Assembly (NCBI RefSeq): GCF_000150955.2
Contig: NC_011671.1
Coordinates: 620,001 to 684,000, forward strand
DNA from: Phaeodactylum tricornutum CCAP 1055/1
Lineage: Eukaryota; Bacillariophyta; Bacillariophyceae; Surirellales; Neidiaceae
Direction: 5' to 3'
Length of the DNA stretch: 64,000 nucleotides
In this document: in pieces, positions 31,243 to 42,085 of the stretch
Layout: each line of letters opens with the position of its first letter
Numbering within the stretch: position 1 is the stretch's first letter
Translations under genes and position numbers: made by a program
Notes under the pieces: model-generated
The model's database searches: none
What the model saw: only the letters and a program-made list of their open reading frames with translations
What the model was told of the DNA's origin: nothing

Positions 31243-32110
31243 AAAGCCCATTGCGAATAGAGAAAGATATACCTATACAACGAGGCCGAGACAAGTGGTT
31301 TGCCCTATCAATTACAATACCACATGGATTTTCGGCGATGAGCGTCTGCGCATATTGTGAGGCGCAGAGAGGTTCTTGACACATCGATGTTGCACTTATT
31401 TGTTTACATTTCACACAGCTACTGTGCCGTCTAAGCTATGCAATTCGATTTGCAGCATTCTGCGCGGCTTCGGCGTTTGTGTTCACTGTCAGACGAGATA
31501 TTCTATAAATTAAAGAGACGTAGAGATTATTACTTTTGAATGGTAAATATTAGATTTTACGTTATCAATGACAGTATTCGATTTGGAAATGGGTGATGTA
31601 CAATTTTGCAGCTAGCTCATAGATCTCAGACAGAGCGCCGTCCATTGCATAGTCTTTCATAAGCAGAGTTCACTTTGACTGTCGTGAAAGCGACCACGCC
31701 AGCCCCTGAGGGACGATGTAGAGCCTCTCGTTGAGATGAGCAACTCCTCAAGGAAGGCGGTTGGTCGTGTTAAGCGATGAAGGGTATAGGGACCACCTAT
31801 ACAAGGAAAGATAACTTTTGGTTTATATAGATCTAAACATTTTAAGAAGTGTAGTGTGCTGATGATGAATCAAATCTCGAACCAGGAAGATACCCTGCAT
31901 GTTAGCAACGCTAGGGTGTGTCTACAACGTACGTACGGTCCAGCGCCGTTCACAGTCAAACAGTTGTAAATTTCACTGTTTCAGTCGGTTTCACAGACAG
32001 ACAGTTGGAACCCTCTGAAGGAGATGAGAAACAACAGCTTCGATCATCGCTTCTGCTACTTAACCTTCCGTAAATTTGTAAGCTGCAACTCTCAATAGAA
32101 GCTTTATACT
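31243..32110. other. Intergenic region with motif cluster and possible structured RNA
   Basis: About 870 bp. Near 31691-31767, CGACCACGCC pairs with GGCGGTTGGTCG to close a loop holding smaller stems; this may be a structured RNA but no family fits. From 31950 to 32008, directly before Lsm5, lies a cluster of CACAGTCA, AACAGTTG, CACTGTT and ACAGACAGACAGTTG words. Confidence 0.45.
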
Positions 32111-32486
32111 ATGACTACCCGGATTCTCCCACTTGAACTAATCGACAAAGCCATTGGATCAAAAATCTGGGTGTTGATGAGAGGGACGAAGGAAGTCGTA
32201 GGCACTCTGCAAGGATTTGATGACTACGTAAGTTGTTACCAAAACAAATCATGTCGGATTGGCTGTTCTAGCGAATCGCGCTCATTCTTAGAACATTCTT
32301 TGAATTCCAAATCTGTAGGTCAATTTGGTGCTCGATAATGCAGTTGAATTTTCACCAGATCCCCACGATAAATCTAAGGTTGTCAGGAATGAGTTGAGTT
32401 GCGAAATACTATTGAATGGCAACCAGATCGCTCTTTTAGTTCCTGGGGGATCAGGTCCAGATGGTTCAATGGCCTCGGAAACGTAG
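32111..32486 (+). CDS. LSM5: U6 snRNA-associated protein Lsm5
   Basis: Exons 32111-32227 and 32319-32486 with a 91-nt intron (donor GTAAGT, acceptor TGTAG) give a 94-residue protein, the usual Lsm5 size. Exon 1 reads [20 protein letters not shown] and [13 protein letters not shown] (Sm1 motif); exon 2 starts [11 protein letters not shown] and holds the Sm2 motif [15 protein letters not shown]. Lsm5 is part of the Lsm2-8 ring on U6 snRNA in the nucleus and Lsm1-7 in cytoplasmic mRNA decay. Confidence 0.96.
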
Positions 32487-32664
32487 GACTCAAAGATTGA
32501 GTCGTAGCATTGGTAGTGTCGGTAAAATTCGGTTTACCGTTAATTTGTATTCACAGTCAGAGGCTCAAATTGTCTTTCATGCACATTGCTTTTCCTAGCT
32601 TCTTGCGCGACAGAGCACAGCAAAACATGAATTCTTTACTATTGAGTGAGTTTTGACACTTACT

Positions 32665-33888
32665 CTAGTTTAAACTATTATTGCGATTGTGGGGCTGTTC
32701 CAACAAATCCACAAAATCGGGCCCGCGAGGAACAATTGAGAAATGATTAAGAATGGGGTGTGAGCAATAGTAGTGGGCCTTAATCTGTTCCATGTTCACA
32801 GTGTCTTTCACTCCCGGCATCTGGTAAATTTCACGGCAGTAGTTCAAAATAGACGGAGTGTGGGCCACAGAGCGCGTGTTTGTTTTGAAATAGACCGTGT
32901 AAACCTCATCAAACCGCACAAGGGTAACAAAAAGACGAATATCAGCCTCTGAGAATTTGTTTCCTGCAATAAAGCGCTGCTTCTGTAGAATATCCGCTAT
33001 CCGATCAAACGATTCCGTCAGCTCAGTGATCGCTGTATCATATGCTTCCTGGGATTTGGCAAAGCCGCACCGGTAAACTCCATTGTTAATCGTTGGATAG
33101 ACCCAACTGTTCACTTTGTCTATGGCGACATGCATCTCAATAGGGTAAAGGTCTAGATCAGGGTTTTTTGCAAAGTCATTGAACTCCGAGTTGAGCATTC
33201 GGATGATCTCGGAGGATTCGTTACTGACAATCGTGTTCCTTTTCTTGTCCCAGAGAATTGGAACGCTGTACTTCCCATCGGTATCGCCAGCCTTTTCGTA
33301 CAGCTCGCGAATACTTTGAGATCCAAAGAATGGTTCCGGTTCGTTGTGTGGGAAGATTGAAGGGAAAGGACCACCGTTACCTTCAGTATTCGTCAGCATT
33401 TCTCCCTCGGCGTTTCCAAATACCCAACCCGAATGCTCGTCTTGGTCAGGCTTTGTTTTCTGCCAAATTGGGTGGACGACGGTAGCGGCGATTGTATCAT
33501 CAAGACCTTTGACGGCTCGCGTCATCAATGTACGGTGGGCCCAGGGACAAGCGTACGCAACGAATAAGTGATATCTATCCTTTTCGGCTGGAAACTGTGC
33601 ATCAGGTTCTAAGACCAGGAAAAGAAATTATTGGTGAGCAAGTTTCGTTAGCTTCTCGTTACGAAGGAAAGTAAACATACCTTTCTTGACCCAATTTCTC
33701 CATGAAGCATCCACACGTTTGAACTCTCCTTTATCACCGCTCTCATCGAGAGCGGTTTGAGCAAAAAAGGTGTTGGTGACCGGTTTCGATGCGTCGGAAG
33801 CGCTGTTGCGAGGAAGACTTGCTGTCAAAATGGGGGAAGCAGTTTTGGACATATTGAGCAATACGGTGAGCTTACTTGTAATTCGCAT
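32665..33888 (-). CDS. Glutathionyl-hydroquinone reductase (Xi-class GST, ECM4 type), copy 1
   Basis: Exon 1 ends at 33681, exon 2 is 33608-32665; the 72-nt intron (donor GTATGT, acceptor CTTAG) keeps the frame. Start options are Met at 33927, 33888 or 33852 (396, 383 or 371 residues); 33888 (MRITSKL) gives a basic mitochondrial-like N-terminus. The catalytic Cys sits in AYACPWAHRTLMTRAVKGLDD, the motif of ECM4/YqjG enzymes, which reduce glutathionyl-hydroquinones to hydroquinone with glutathione. Also typical are SIRELYE, SVPILWDKK, IVSNESSEIIRMLN, the helical domain NNGVYRCGFAKSQEAYD and FSEADIRLFVTLVRFDEVY. A second copy is at 42086-43877. Confidence 0.92.
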
Positions 33889-34492
33889 GAGTTTGCGTTT
33901 CTCGAGAAGGATTTTATGTCTTGGCATAAGCCGCGCTTACTGATGGAGTTTTTCTTTTCATTAGGATCTGTCGGCAAAAATCGTTTTTGGTGGGCTTTCC
34001 AAAGAATTCTTGGTGACGTACCCCGAAATGATCTAGAGTAGAGGGGCAGGCCAAAATCGACAATATACACTGTGTCGTGTAAGACACACAAATCCAAAAT
34101 GGTTTGAAGATCGGCTCCGATGATGTTCGCCGATTCGCGGTATGACGAGACCTACTCGCCGTCAGTTTCCCTCACAGTCTAGCATGAAGTTTCATTGCGT
34201 GAATGTAAAACATATCATAGCCAGTACTGCAAATTCCACTCCAGACCTGCCCCGCTTTTCGACTATCCAACGATTTTCTAATTTATGGTTCAGATTGAAC
34301 CTTTATTTGCTTATATGTTAGGGGAACTTGACTCAGATTGGTATGAACCATTCACTGTCAACGTAAATACCCGTTGTCTCGAAATAGATATTTTGGTGAC
34401 AGCAGGACAACCCGGTAGAAAAAATCCCGCTCGGCAGCAGCCACCGTTTTCGGGCTATGAAATGCGACACCACTTCAAAACATAAAAGAGGA
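33889..34492. other. Intergenic region upstream of GST copy 1
   Basis: About 600 bp. It should hold the promoter of the minus-strand GST. Short ORFs here (33757-34041, 34285-34485) lack any domain. Confidence 0.45.
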
Positions 34493-34895
34493 AATTCCCT
34501 ATCCGGTCCTTGTCCAGGCCGCAATATCCTTATTCCGGTCAAATCCCAGATTCTCTAAGGAATATGTCTTGACATTGATAGAGACGTATCTTTTAACTGG
34601 AAGTAACAAAACCAATTAAGATCTAAGGTGAAAAGGTTTGACTGAACCAATAGGCGAGAAATGGATCGGACATATTGATCTTTACCTTCAAACTTTGATG
34701 ACAGTACATAAGAATTATATTACTAGTTATCGAGGAAATGTATACAGTATCGCATCTTACTGTTAATCGGTTTTGTTGCTTACAGTTAAAAGGGTACCTC
34801 ACGCTCAAACAACATTTTTTTTCTGGCCAAATCTGGGATTTGGCCGGAATAAGAGAATTGCGGCCTGGATGAAGACCGAATAGGGAATCTCCACT
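34493..34895. repeat. Foldback (inverted repeat) element of about 400 bp
   Basis: Two imperfect inverted arms, about 34493-34622 and 34752-34895, separated by about 130 bp. Conserved blocks in both, read in the same sense, are GGTTTTGTTRCTTMCAGTTA, AATCTGGGATTTGRCCGGAA and ATTGCGGCCTGGA. The right arm also contains a local palindrome GGCCAAATCTGGGATTTGGCC-like. No coding capacity. This looks like a MITE or foldback transposon. Confidence 0.65.
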
Positions 34896-35234
34896 TCTTA
34901 AAATACGACAAAGCAGTTTGACGTGATGAGAAAATTAACAGTAAAGCACATGTAATTCGCGTGAATCCCGTGTTTCCATATGTGTCTACGCGTTCCATAC
35001 TACCTCCGTGACAACAATGTTCCAAATCGCGTTGGGGGAGTTGGCTAAATCGGATGACCAGACAATGCATAGCTTCTGTCACGTCTAAATCATAAAGCAT
35101 ACTCCTCCGGTGTGTATCTCTACTTACGAGTAGGTTGCTTTGGCCGCACATACCAGTAAGCTCTACCAAAAGAAATTGGAGCTGAAAATCAGCAACTTCT
35201 ACTTCACCATAAGATTTTGGGTTGCTTTTCGATA
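34896..35234. other. Intergenic, promoter side of EDR2-like gene
   Basis: About 340 bp with only chance ORFs. Nothing else supported. Confidence 0.4.
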
Positions 35235-38188
35235 ATGCTTCAAAATGAACAACGTTATGCTCGGAAGGCTTCTGATATTTTAATAGAAGGTATGCTGCTA
35301 CGCGGGGATCGATGCATTTCTACTTCGTATCTGGCATTGTCTCATTCTGACCACAATTTCTCATTTGGCTGGCGGAAGACTATCTATTGAAAAAAGGATC
35401 TCGCGCACGTCAGTTTTGGCACAAACGGTATTTTATTTTCGATTCAGAAAACAGGTTGTTATACTTTCATAGAAAAGAAGATCGTCGTCCAAAGGGATCC
35501 TACGCCATTAACAAATTGAATGATTGCGACGTGAGCGAGCTATTTGTCGAAAAGCATCATAAAAAGCTGGTGTACTGCATCAGAATTACTTGGTCTAATA
35601 GCTCAGATGAATCTGCTATTATGGAGGAGTCGCAGTTCTCGGATGACAACTCTTCTTTTTCAGACGGATTCTCACAATCTATCCAGAAGACAAACGAAAT
35701 TCAATCGCAAGCGCCAATTTCACAGCTTCCGACTGAGGCCCTGAGACAATCTTCGGGTTCTCTTTCGGCCCAAACTACAAGAAGTTTAAAGCCCGGGAAA
35801 GCGGAGCACGGATGTAGCGTCGATGGTGAAAGCCTTACGTTGGGTACGCGGCGCCCACTGCATATTCAAACAGTAGACAAAGACGAAGGAAACGAAACTC
35901 TACCTCGTATTCCTCAGTTAGTCGAAGTGAACAGAAAAGTGACAATCAACGACACCGAAGGGTCTGGTTTGGTGGCTGTACCGGTAGCTGATCATATGCC
36001 AAAGCGCAATCATTACCAAGACGAGCAAAACGAAGAGCAAGAAATGCTGCGCGCCGAATATTTTACTGCTCGAAAGATCTCTCAAAAAAGGGCTAAACAA
36101 AAGGTCGTCAGCGGGACAAAAATTGCAGCTGCGACCGGTGCGGCCATTGGTGTTACTATTTTTACTGCAGGCATCAGTCTTGTCGCAGGCCTTGTAGCTC
36201 TAAGCTTCGGAGCTGCTGCAGGAGGAGGTGGCGCCGTCGCGGATCTTTCTTGGGGGAAAAAAAAGAAAGGTGAGATTACGATTGCCTGTTCTGACTACAA
36301 CAGAGCAAGGCGGTGGAAGGCCTACCTAGATGCATCCCTTGAATCCACCTCACTTCAAAAGAGTACATGGGGTCAACTGTTTGTCTCTGACGGCCGGAAA
36401 ACTCGCACGGCCGTCTTTCCTGGTGGTACAAGAAGCATGGACTCGCTAGCTGAGCTGAAAGGAACTGATCATGGAAGCTCTAATAGAGCTGTTTTGATTG
36501 AAAGAGATTCAATTTGGACTCCGGTAGACGGAGGATGGGCGTTGTTCCTTGGCTCGAGCTTGCAAGGACTTCGCATTTTTAGAGAGGAACGTAACAGCCT
36601 TACGCATCAAAGGAGAGAGATGAGTAGACAATTTGCCACAGACCTCAGTGTGGACGGCCGTCCATGCCCTCCGCTTAAATCTCATATGGTTCTGTCAGCT
36701 ACGCCTTTGGACGCTTTCCTTTGTCTGATGACTTGCGGACGAATCGTTGATGGTGCTCCAGAATTCTCTCCAAATTCTGGGCAGCGAGCTTCCTTTAGAG
36801 TGGTTGAAAACATCGACGATCACACAGATGTTATACATCTAATGTGTCGTCCCCTCTATCTTTTTCCTTCCTGGACATCGCCTCGCGACTTCGTTTTGTA
36901 CCGTTACTGGCGTCTCGAAGAAGATGGAAGTTATAACGTTTGTCTTGAATCTTTGGAGCATGCCGATTGTCCTCCTACAGCCGGGTATGTTAGAGGGGGG
37001 CTTCATCAGGTCTATACAATATCCCCGCACAAGAAGCTAGGTCGTCGTCGAGCAGACGCAGGAAAAGTACCGCAGGAGTGTCTCATGACTGCTGTCGCTC
37101 AGGTTGATCCGAAAGGATGGATACCAGTTACTCCGTTGCCATTGCTTTGTAGTCAAGCATATGGAGATGCGTTCGGCTTCGGAGCCTTATTTCAATTGTT
37201 GGATATCAGGGATGCTATTGATCAAGAAAGATTCGTGGCTGTCGACCATGAAACCAAATATGTCCCGACGTCATCCTCTAGTTTTGCAAATGATGCCCTC
37301 AGACAGTCTTTCTCAATGGAAGAAGACCCACTGAACTACGACTTCTCCTATGTAGGACGTGAGTCTCTTAGAGTAGAGGAAGTCATGACATCCTCGACTG
37401 GCTTTACTGTCAACCCTAGTCCGCTCGAGAGCAATCAATGGGCTGAGCCGGACTCAAACTCATTTCGTGTCCGTGGCAAAAACTATTTGCAAGACAAGAA
37501 GAAGATCAACGCAGGCCCAAGCATTGGGCGTCTGGTAGCGGTGGATGTCGTGGCAGTTGACCAACCTATTTTCTCGGGCATGACGACTCACCCCAAAGAG
37601 AGGCTGCAATGGGCTTTGAAGAAGGAGAGCTTGCTGACTGACAAAGGGCAGGAGAGCGACTTGCCACCGTTTATTTTCGTGATGAATATTGTGCTACCAG
37701 GACCCCCCTTTTATCACGGCGTATTCTACTACGCAGTCGATAATATGAGCGCAATCGATGGAACCAGTGGCACGCCGTCGTCGAAACTTTGCAATAAGTT
37801 TTTCTTTGGAGAATGTGATGAATTTCGTGATAGAACCTTCAAGCTGATTCCTCAGATTGTTCATGGCAACTTCATTGTCCGAAAGGCAGTTGGAAGTACA
37901 CCTGCAATTATGGGTAAAAAGCTTCGTCAGTTCTACGTAAAGACTGAACGATCGTTCGAGATTGTGCTCGATTGTGGTAGCAGCCAGGTAGCTACCGGTG
38001 TAATTCGCCTCAGTCTTGGATACGCAAAAACTCTGGTCGTCGACATGGGTTTTGTTTTTGAAGGAGGCGACGATGAGGTCTTACCTGAACGTCTTTTCGG
38101 CTGTGTACGAATGAAGCAAATAGATTTTGGACCGACGCTGCGAAAAGTCGCAACTCCGTCTCTCCCGCGCTTATCTGAGAATTACTAA
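35235..38188 (+). CDS. EDR2-like lipid-binding protein: PH, START, DUF1336
   Basis: Exon 1 is 35235-35289 and exon 2 35379-38188, 89-nt intron (donor GTATGC, acceptor GGAAG); 954 residues. I infer exon 1 because exon 2 is open upstream without an in-frame ATG, and the join gives ILIEDYLLKKGSR, the correct start of a PH domain. The first PH strands (QFWHKRYFIF...LLYFHRK) are separated from the closing PH helix (ARRWKAYLDASLE, about 327-339) by some 220 residues, including a Gly/Ala-rich hydrophobic run at about 265-305. A START-like region follows (DGGWALFLGSSLQGLRIF...YYWRLEEDGSY-type), then DUF1336: FSGMTTHPKERLQWAL, FIFVMNIVLPGPPFYHGVFYY, FFFGECDEFRDRTFKLIPQI. Plant EDR2 binds phosphoinositides and acts in membrane traffic and defence. 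Membrane association is inferred. Confidence 0.85.
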
Positions 38189-38359
38189 TTTCATTTTTGT
38201 TATTGCGCGTGCACTTTTCACCTCTCTGTTGAGGCTTACTCGCATTACTGTAGCCATTAGGCATCCTCATCATCTATTCACTCATCTTTGTCTTTCATTA
38301 AAGTTATGGTTCTCTTATCTAACCAGTACAGTATATTCGTTCTAGGTATCGCTGAAGCT

Positions 38360-38788
38360 CTAATACCGGTATTTCGTCGAATAGTCCTTTGGCGATATCA
38401 CAAGTCCTCTCCCTTTTCGAGCACCACGATACACAATTTCGATGATATCAATGAACTCTTGCTTGTCAGTCAACGCCCAGTTGATCTTGTTATTATCTCC
38501 CGTCCCCAGGTCTACCATTACATGTTTATTTCGGTAGAAAAACATTGTAGTGCAGGCGTCGTACAGTTCGTACATACCATTGAAATCGGGCACCTCATCG
38601 ATATCGACAACATAGATGACGGCAAAATTCTTAACTTTCTCAGCAATACTAGCAAGAACCTCATCTTGAACCATGCAAACGGGGTCCTGGTCTCGACCGA
38701 ATCGAACAACAACAACTCGATCTTCTTCTGTGACGATGGCTTGGTCTACCTCCCAGCCTGAGTTCAAATGTGGCAGCAAATACGCCAT
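38360..38788 (-). CDS. DIM1: U5 snRNP protein Dim1 (TXNL4A, 15 kDa)
   Basis: Exactly 142 residues, the same as human TXNL4A, and matching from MAYLLPHLNSGWEVDQAI to ISPKDYSTKYRY. It has the thioredoxin-like fold without redox cysteines (RFGRDQDPVCMVQDEVL where thioredoxin has CxxC). Visible conserved blocks are VYVVDIDEVPDFN, MFFYRNKHVMVDLGTGDNNKINW. Dim1 sits in the U4/U6.U5 tri-snRNP and is essential for activation of the spliceosome. Single exon. Confidence 0.97.
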   Translation of the reverse strand: MAYLLPHLNSGWEVDQAIVTEEDRVVVVRFGRDQDPVCMVQDEVLASIAEKVKNFAVIYVVDIDEVPDFNGMYELYDACTTMFFYRNKHVMVDLGTGDNNKINWALTDKQEFIDIIEIVYRGARKGRGLVISPKDYSTKYRY

Positions 38789-39256
38789 TTTTCGTGTTTT
38801 CCTCTTTTCTCACTTTGAAGGTTTGCCAATAGCATAAGACGCGTTGCTTATTTCAGTGTCGAAGACAAGCCGTTTTATTGTCAACGAATTTGTTTCGAAG
38901 GCTTGATGGATAATTTTACATAACATTAATTACCGTAAAGGACTACGCTATGCAATTGACTGACACTGAAATGAAATTTGGCCCTGGACGTGCCGAAGCT
39001 CCGCGTAAATTTGCAAGGGACTGACTGTCAGGTTCACTCACTACCTACCAATTTGTCATTTTGGTTTCATGAACCAGATCGTCACGGGACCAAAGTAAAG
39101 TATTTTAAAGTTAAATTACAGTTAGTAGTTGCTTCCATTTGACGCAAAAAAGATGGTTCGCATTTCTGTTGTCACAGTCACAGTCACTGACAGTCAAATT
39201 TCAGAAGCGTTTCTCGTCGGACTCCCTTGTTGTCAAAAATAGCGTTGAAGGTCACC
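38789..39256. promoter_or_regulatory. Divergent region with ACAGT-type motif cluster
   Basis: About 470 bp between Dim1 and the NTF2-like gene, starts facing apart. It includes AAATTACAGTTAG near 39113 and a dense cluster at 39171-39204 (GTCACAGTCACAGTCACTGA then CAGTCAAATTTCAG). The cluster ends about 50 bp before the start codon of the plus-strand gene. Confidence 0.45.
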
Positions 39257-39853
39257 ATGACAGGACAGTGCTACGCGCCTTTTCTAATCGGACACACAGT
39301 CTCGAGTGACCCCGACCTTGACATGGCGCTAGGAAAAAAACTCTGCGCTCCACCTGGTGTAGCTCTTTATCGAGCCGGTCTAGCTATACGAAGTCAATCT
39401 CTGTCGATCTCCGACATGCTCAACATGATGCAACCTTCAACTGGAGATCTATTTAATGATACGTTTCACCCGTTAATTGATCAGAGCGACAACGAAGCTC
39501 AAATGAAAATACTGAAAAAGCACTATTTGGATGAATTCTCGAGACGATCGATCGACATGGTTTTGAAAGATTACAGTGACGAATCTGTAATTTACGAAGT
39601 TTTGGATAACATCCCTACAACCTATCATGGCGAACAAGGGGCCCGACGAATGTTAAATCGGATTACAGGACTTGCCAAAGACGTGGACTTACACCACATA
39701 TCCGTCAATCGGAATCATGCGCAAGTCTTCTGGACAGCAAATATGGATTCGCGTGACGTCATTCATGGAACAGATTCATTCGAGTTCGACAAAGATAATC
39801 GCATCAAAGCACAAACCATTGTGGCTTTGACCATCAAACAAGATGGAAAATGA
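39257..39853 (+). CDS. NTF2-like (SnoaL-type) domain protein
   Basis: 198 residues from Met 39257 (MTGQCYAPF); Met 39227 would add ten. The last 120 residues look like an NTF2-like fold: a helix with DEFSRRSIDMVLKDYSDESVIYEV, the strand-turn PTTYHGEQGARRMLNRI, then strands HHISVNRNHAQVFWTANMDSR and GTDSFEFDKDNRIKAQTIVAL. This is the order of SnoaL-like proteins, which bind small hydrophobic ligands or act as isomerases/cyclases. The first 80 residues are not recognisable. No catalytic residue can be assigned, so the function is open. Confidence 0.7.
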   Translation: MTGQCYAPFLIGHTVSSDPDLDMALGKKLCAPPGVALYRAGLAIRSQSLSISDMLNMMQPSTGDLFNDTFHPLIDQSDNEAQMKILKKHYLDEFSRRSIDMVLKDYSDESVIYEVLDNIPTTYHGEQGARRMLNRITGLAKDVDLHHISVNRNHAQVFWTANMDSRDVIHGTDSFEFDKDNRIKAQTIVALTIKQDGK

Positions 39854-40579
39854 CAAGAACCGTATGTGAGTTGGGATGTGATCTCAAGAGTGAAAACAAT
39901 CAGTAGCAAGAAAATGTACCGATCCCAGCAAAGAGCGTCAGTCAGGTTTTGCCCTACTACTAATTTCCGACTACAAATACTTTCTTGATGATAGCGGCCT
40001 CTTTCGTGCGAGCAGATTCTACTTATCCGGAATGGACTACGTTAGAAAGCCTTTCATCTTTGTGAGATAGCTCTAGAAACGGTGAAGTTAGCTTTTAGTA
40101 ATAGGGCGTCAACCAGCTAGGAATCATATAGTCAGAGTATCCGGCTTCTAATTAACTGTGGAGGCCTTGTGATTGTAGATTCACAATAAGGTAGACACTT
40201 TGTAGTACCTGTAAGTGGCTCTACATTTCCATCTCATGTTAGATGACGAATACTTGGCCGCCGGGGAAGGAGCTGCAATCGAGAGAATTTATAGTTAGAC
40301 TCATCGATTTACTGTTCCATAATTTATTGGGCGCATGTACTATTTATTGGGTTCATTTGCTCCGGAAAGGGGTCAAGTTGTCGGTGTGATCAATTTGCGT
40401 GGCACCACGAAAGTCGCACAAGCCAACATACATTAACCGTATACGTGATCGTGACTATTGTATCTACCGATCCGACGACGTCGAATGCAAGGCACCTTAC
40501 TGCTGACCACTCAACAATTACCACTTGACACAAGAATCGGGTGGTAGCCGTTTTGCGATGAGTGCGTAGGAAGATCAAG
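39854..40579. other. Intergenic region, no supported gene
   Basis: About 730 bp with frequent stops in all frames. A TTACTGT word occurs at about 40310. It should contain the promoter of the glycosyltransferase gene. Confidence 0.5.
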
Positions 40580-41929
40580 ATGCTGTCCATTGCCAACCGT
40601 CGACTTCCATGGTGGATCAGGAAAATATCTGCTTTTACTGTAATACTTTCCATTCATCTCCGAATCCGTGAATGGATCTATCTTTCGAGATTAGAAGCCA
40701 ACGAACCTGACGCGGATTATCCGTGGTGGACGGACGACCGAGGCTGGCGGCTATCTCGGTTTCCCTCGGTTGAGCAGCGTGTAAAGCACTATATGTCGAA
40801 CTGGTATGCACCACCCTGCGACTCGACTACCGGGGTGAGGGTTTCTAAATGGTCCCGAGACGGCACATGGGTGGCCAAGCCAACTTGGTACGAGTTGGGG
40901 ACAAGTTCGATCGCTGCTTCGAGTGCGGTCGAAACAGACACCGTCTTCTACGCTGCTGCCAAACCAATCATCAATTGCACTTATTCACCCACCAATAATT
41001 TACGTTTCTACTGTCGGGATGCGCGAGATACTTTACTGAATGCTACAGTTGAGCTTGACATTCCAATCTTGATGCAATTTGGAGACCTGGACTACTCATT
41101 GAAACAAGACAAAGTCGACATTCCAGTTTTGAAAAAATATCGGAATGCAATGAGCTTGCAGGAACTGTACGCCTTGACTTCTCAGAAATGCTATCGCGGA
41201 AGGCCAAGGGTGGCGCCATCGTTTCTAGACAGGCGCTTACAACCAATAATTTGGAATTTGAATTCGCAACGTCATTATGCAAGGCTTGCTGCGGTTTCTA
41301 AGTTTGACATTCCTTGGGAAAACAAAACTGATATGGCCGTATTTTACGGAAACTTGAACGACCACGATGCGAATCAAGGGTCGCTGCAAATGAATCAGTT
41401 TTCCCTGGATGTTGACAAATGCCTCGAGCTTCCACGTTGTCGTCTAGTACTAATGCACAACAGCTCAGAGCTCGTTGATGCCAAATTGACCAAAACGTTC
41501 GGCCGCGTACCGGATGTTGTTGCTGGGGTTAGAGTAGTTGGTGATCGACGAAAAATGGACGACCTGCTCCAATACAAAGCGCTAATTATGCTCGAAGGGA
41601 ATGATGTCTCTTCGGGCTTGAAATGGGGATTGCTGTCGAATTCAGTTGTCATGATGCCGCGTCCCAAGTTTTCCTCGTGGGCAATGGAAGATTTTTTGGT
41701 CCCGTGGGTACACTACGTTCCATTAGAAGAGAGCCTAAATGATGTTGAAAGGAAAATGGAATGGATTTTGGATCACCCAAAAGAAGCTCAGGAAATAGCA
41801 CGACGGGGCACCTTGTGGATGAATGATCTTCTGTATGACCCCATATCCGATACTGAAAATAAATGGATCAATCAGGAGATTCTTTGGAGATATAAGGCTC
41901 ATTTCCGAATATCCAGCATCGATAGCTAA
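40580..41929 (+). CDS. GT90 / CAP10-like glycosyltransferase, type II membrane protein
   Basis: 449 residues from Met 40580 (MLSIANRRLPWW). The N-terminus has one hydrophobic stretch (ISAFTVILSIHL) that fits a signal anchor, putting the catalytic part in the Golgi lumen. The C-terminal region YKALIMLEGNDVSSGLKWGLLSNSVVMMPRPKFSSWAMEDFLVPWVHYVPL, followed by HPKEAQEIARRG, has the pattern of the CAP10/GT90 family (plant homologues: KYKIYIEG.AWSVSEKYILACDS, PLVEDLEEKVQWC). GT90 enzymes transfer xylose or glucose to glycans or proteins. Donor and acceptor unknown. Several N-glycosylation sequons (NCT, NAT, NKT, NSS). Confidence 0.7.
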   Translation: MLSIANRRLPWWIRKISAFTVILSIHLRIREWIYLSRLEANEPDADYPWWTDDRGWRLSRFPSVEQRVKHYMSNWYAPPCDSTTGVRVSKWSRDGTWVAKPTWYELGTSSIAASSAVETDTVFYAAAKPIINCTYSPTNNLRFYCRDARDTLLNATVELDIPILMQFGDLDYSLKQDKVDIPVLKKYRNAMSLQELYALTSQKCYRGRPRVAPSFLDRRLQPIIWNLNSQRHYARLAAVSKFDIPWENKTDMAVFYGNLNDHDANQGSLQMNQFSLDVDKCLELPRCRLVLMHNSSELVDAKLTKTFGRVPDVVAGVRVVGDRRKMDDLLQYKALIMLEGNDVSSGLKWGLLSNSVVMMPRPKFSSWAMEDFLVPWVHYVPLEESLNDVERKMEWILDHPKEAQEIARRGTLWMNDLLYDPISDTENKWINQEILWRYKAHFRISSIDS

Positions 41930-42085
41930 GATGTAGATGGCGCTGCTGCTTGTATCAGAACGTTTATCTCTGCATCTGGCTGGATTAAGGGCATCGCTAC
42001 CTGGCCAGAAACTCGGCTACACAGTTTAAAGAATATTTATAACAATTTCTCGCGTTTCTACAGCAAGAAAGCACAAATACTTTCG

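Noticed and set aside
34786-35169. 127-codon minus-strand ORF
   Set aside because: It overlaps the foldback arm and shows no domain or protein-like composition.
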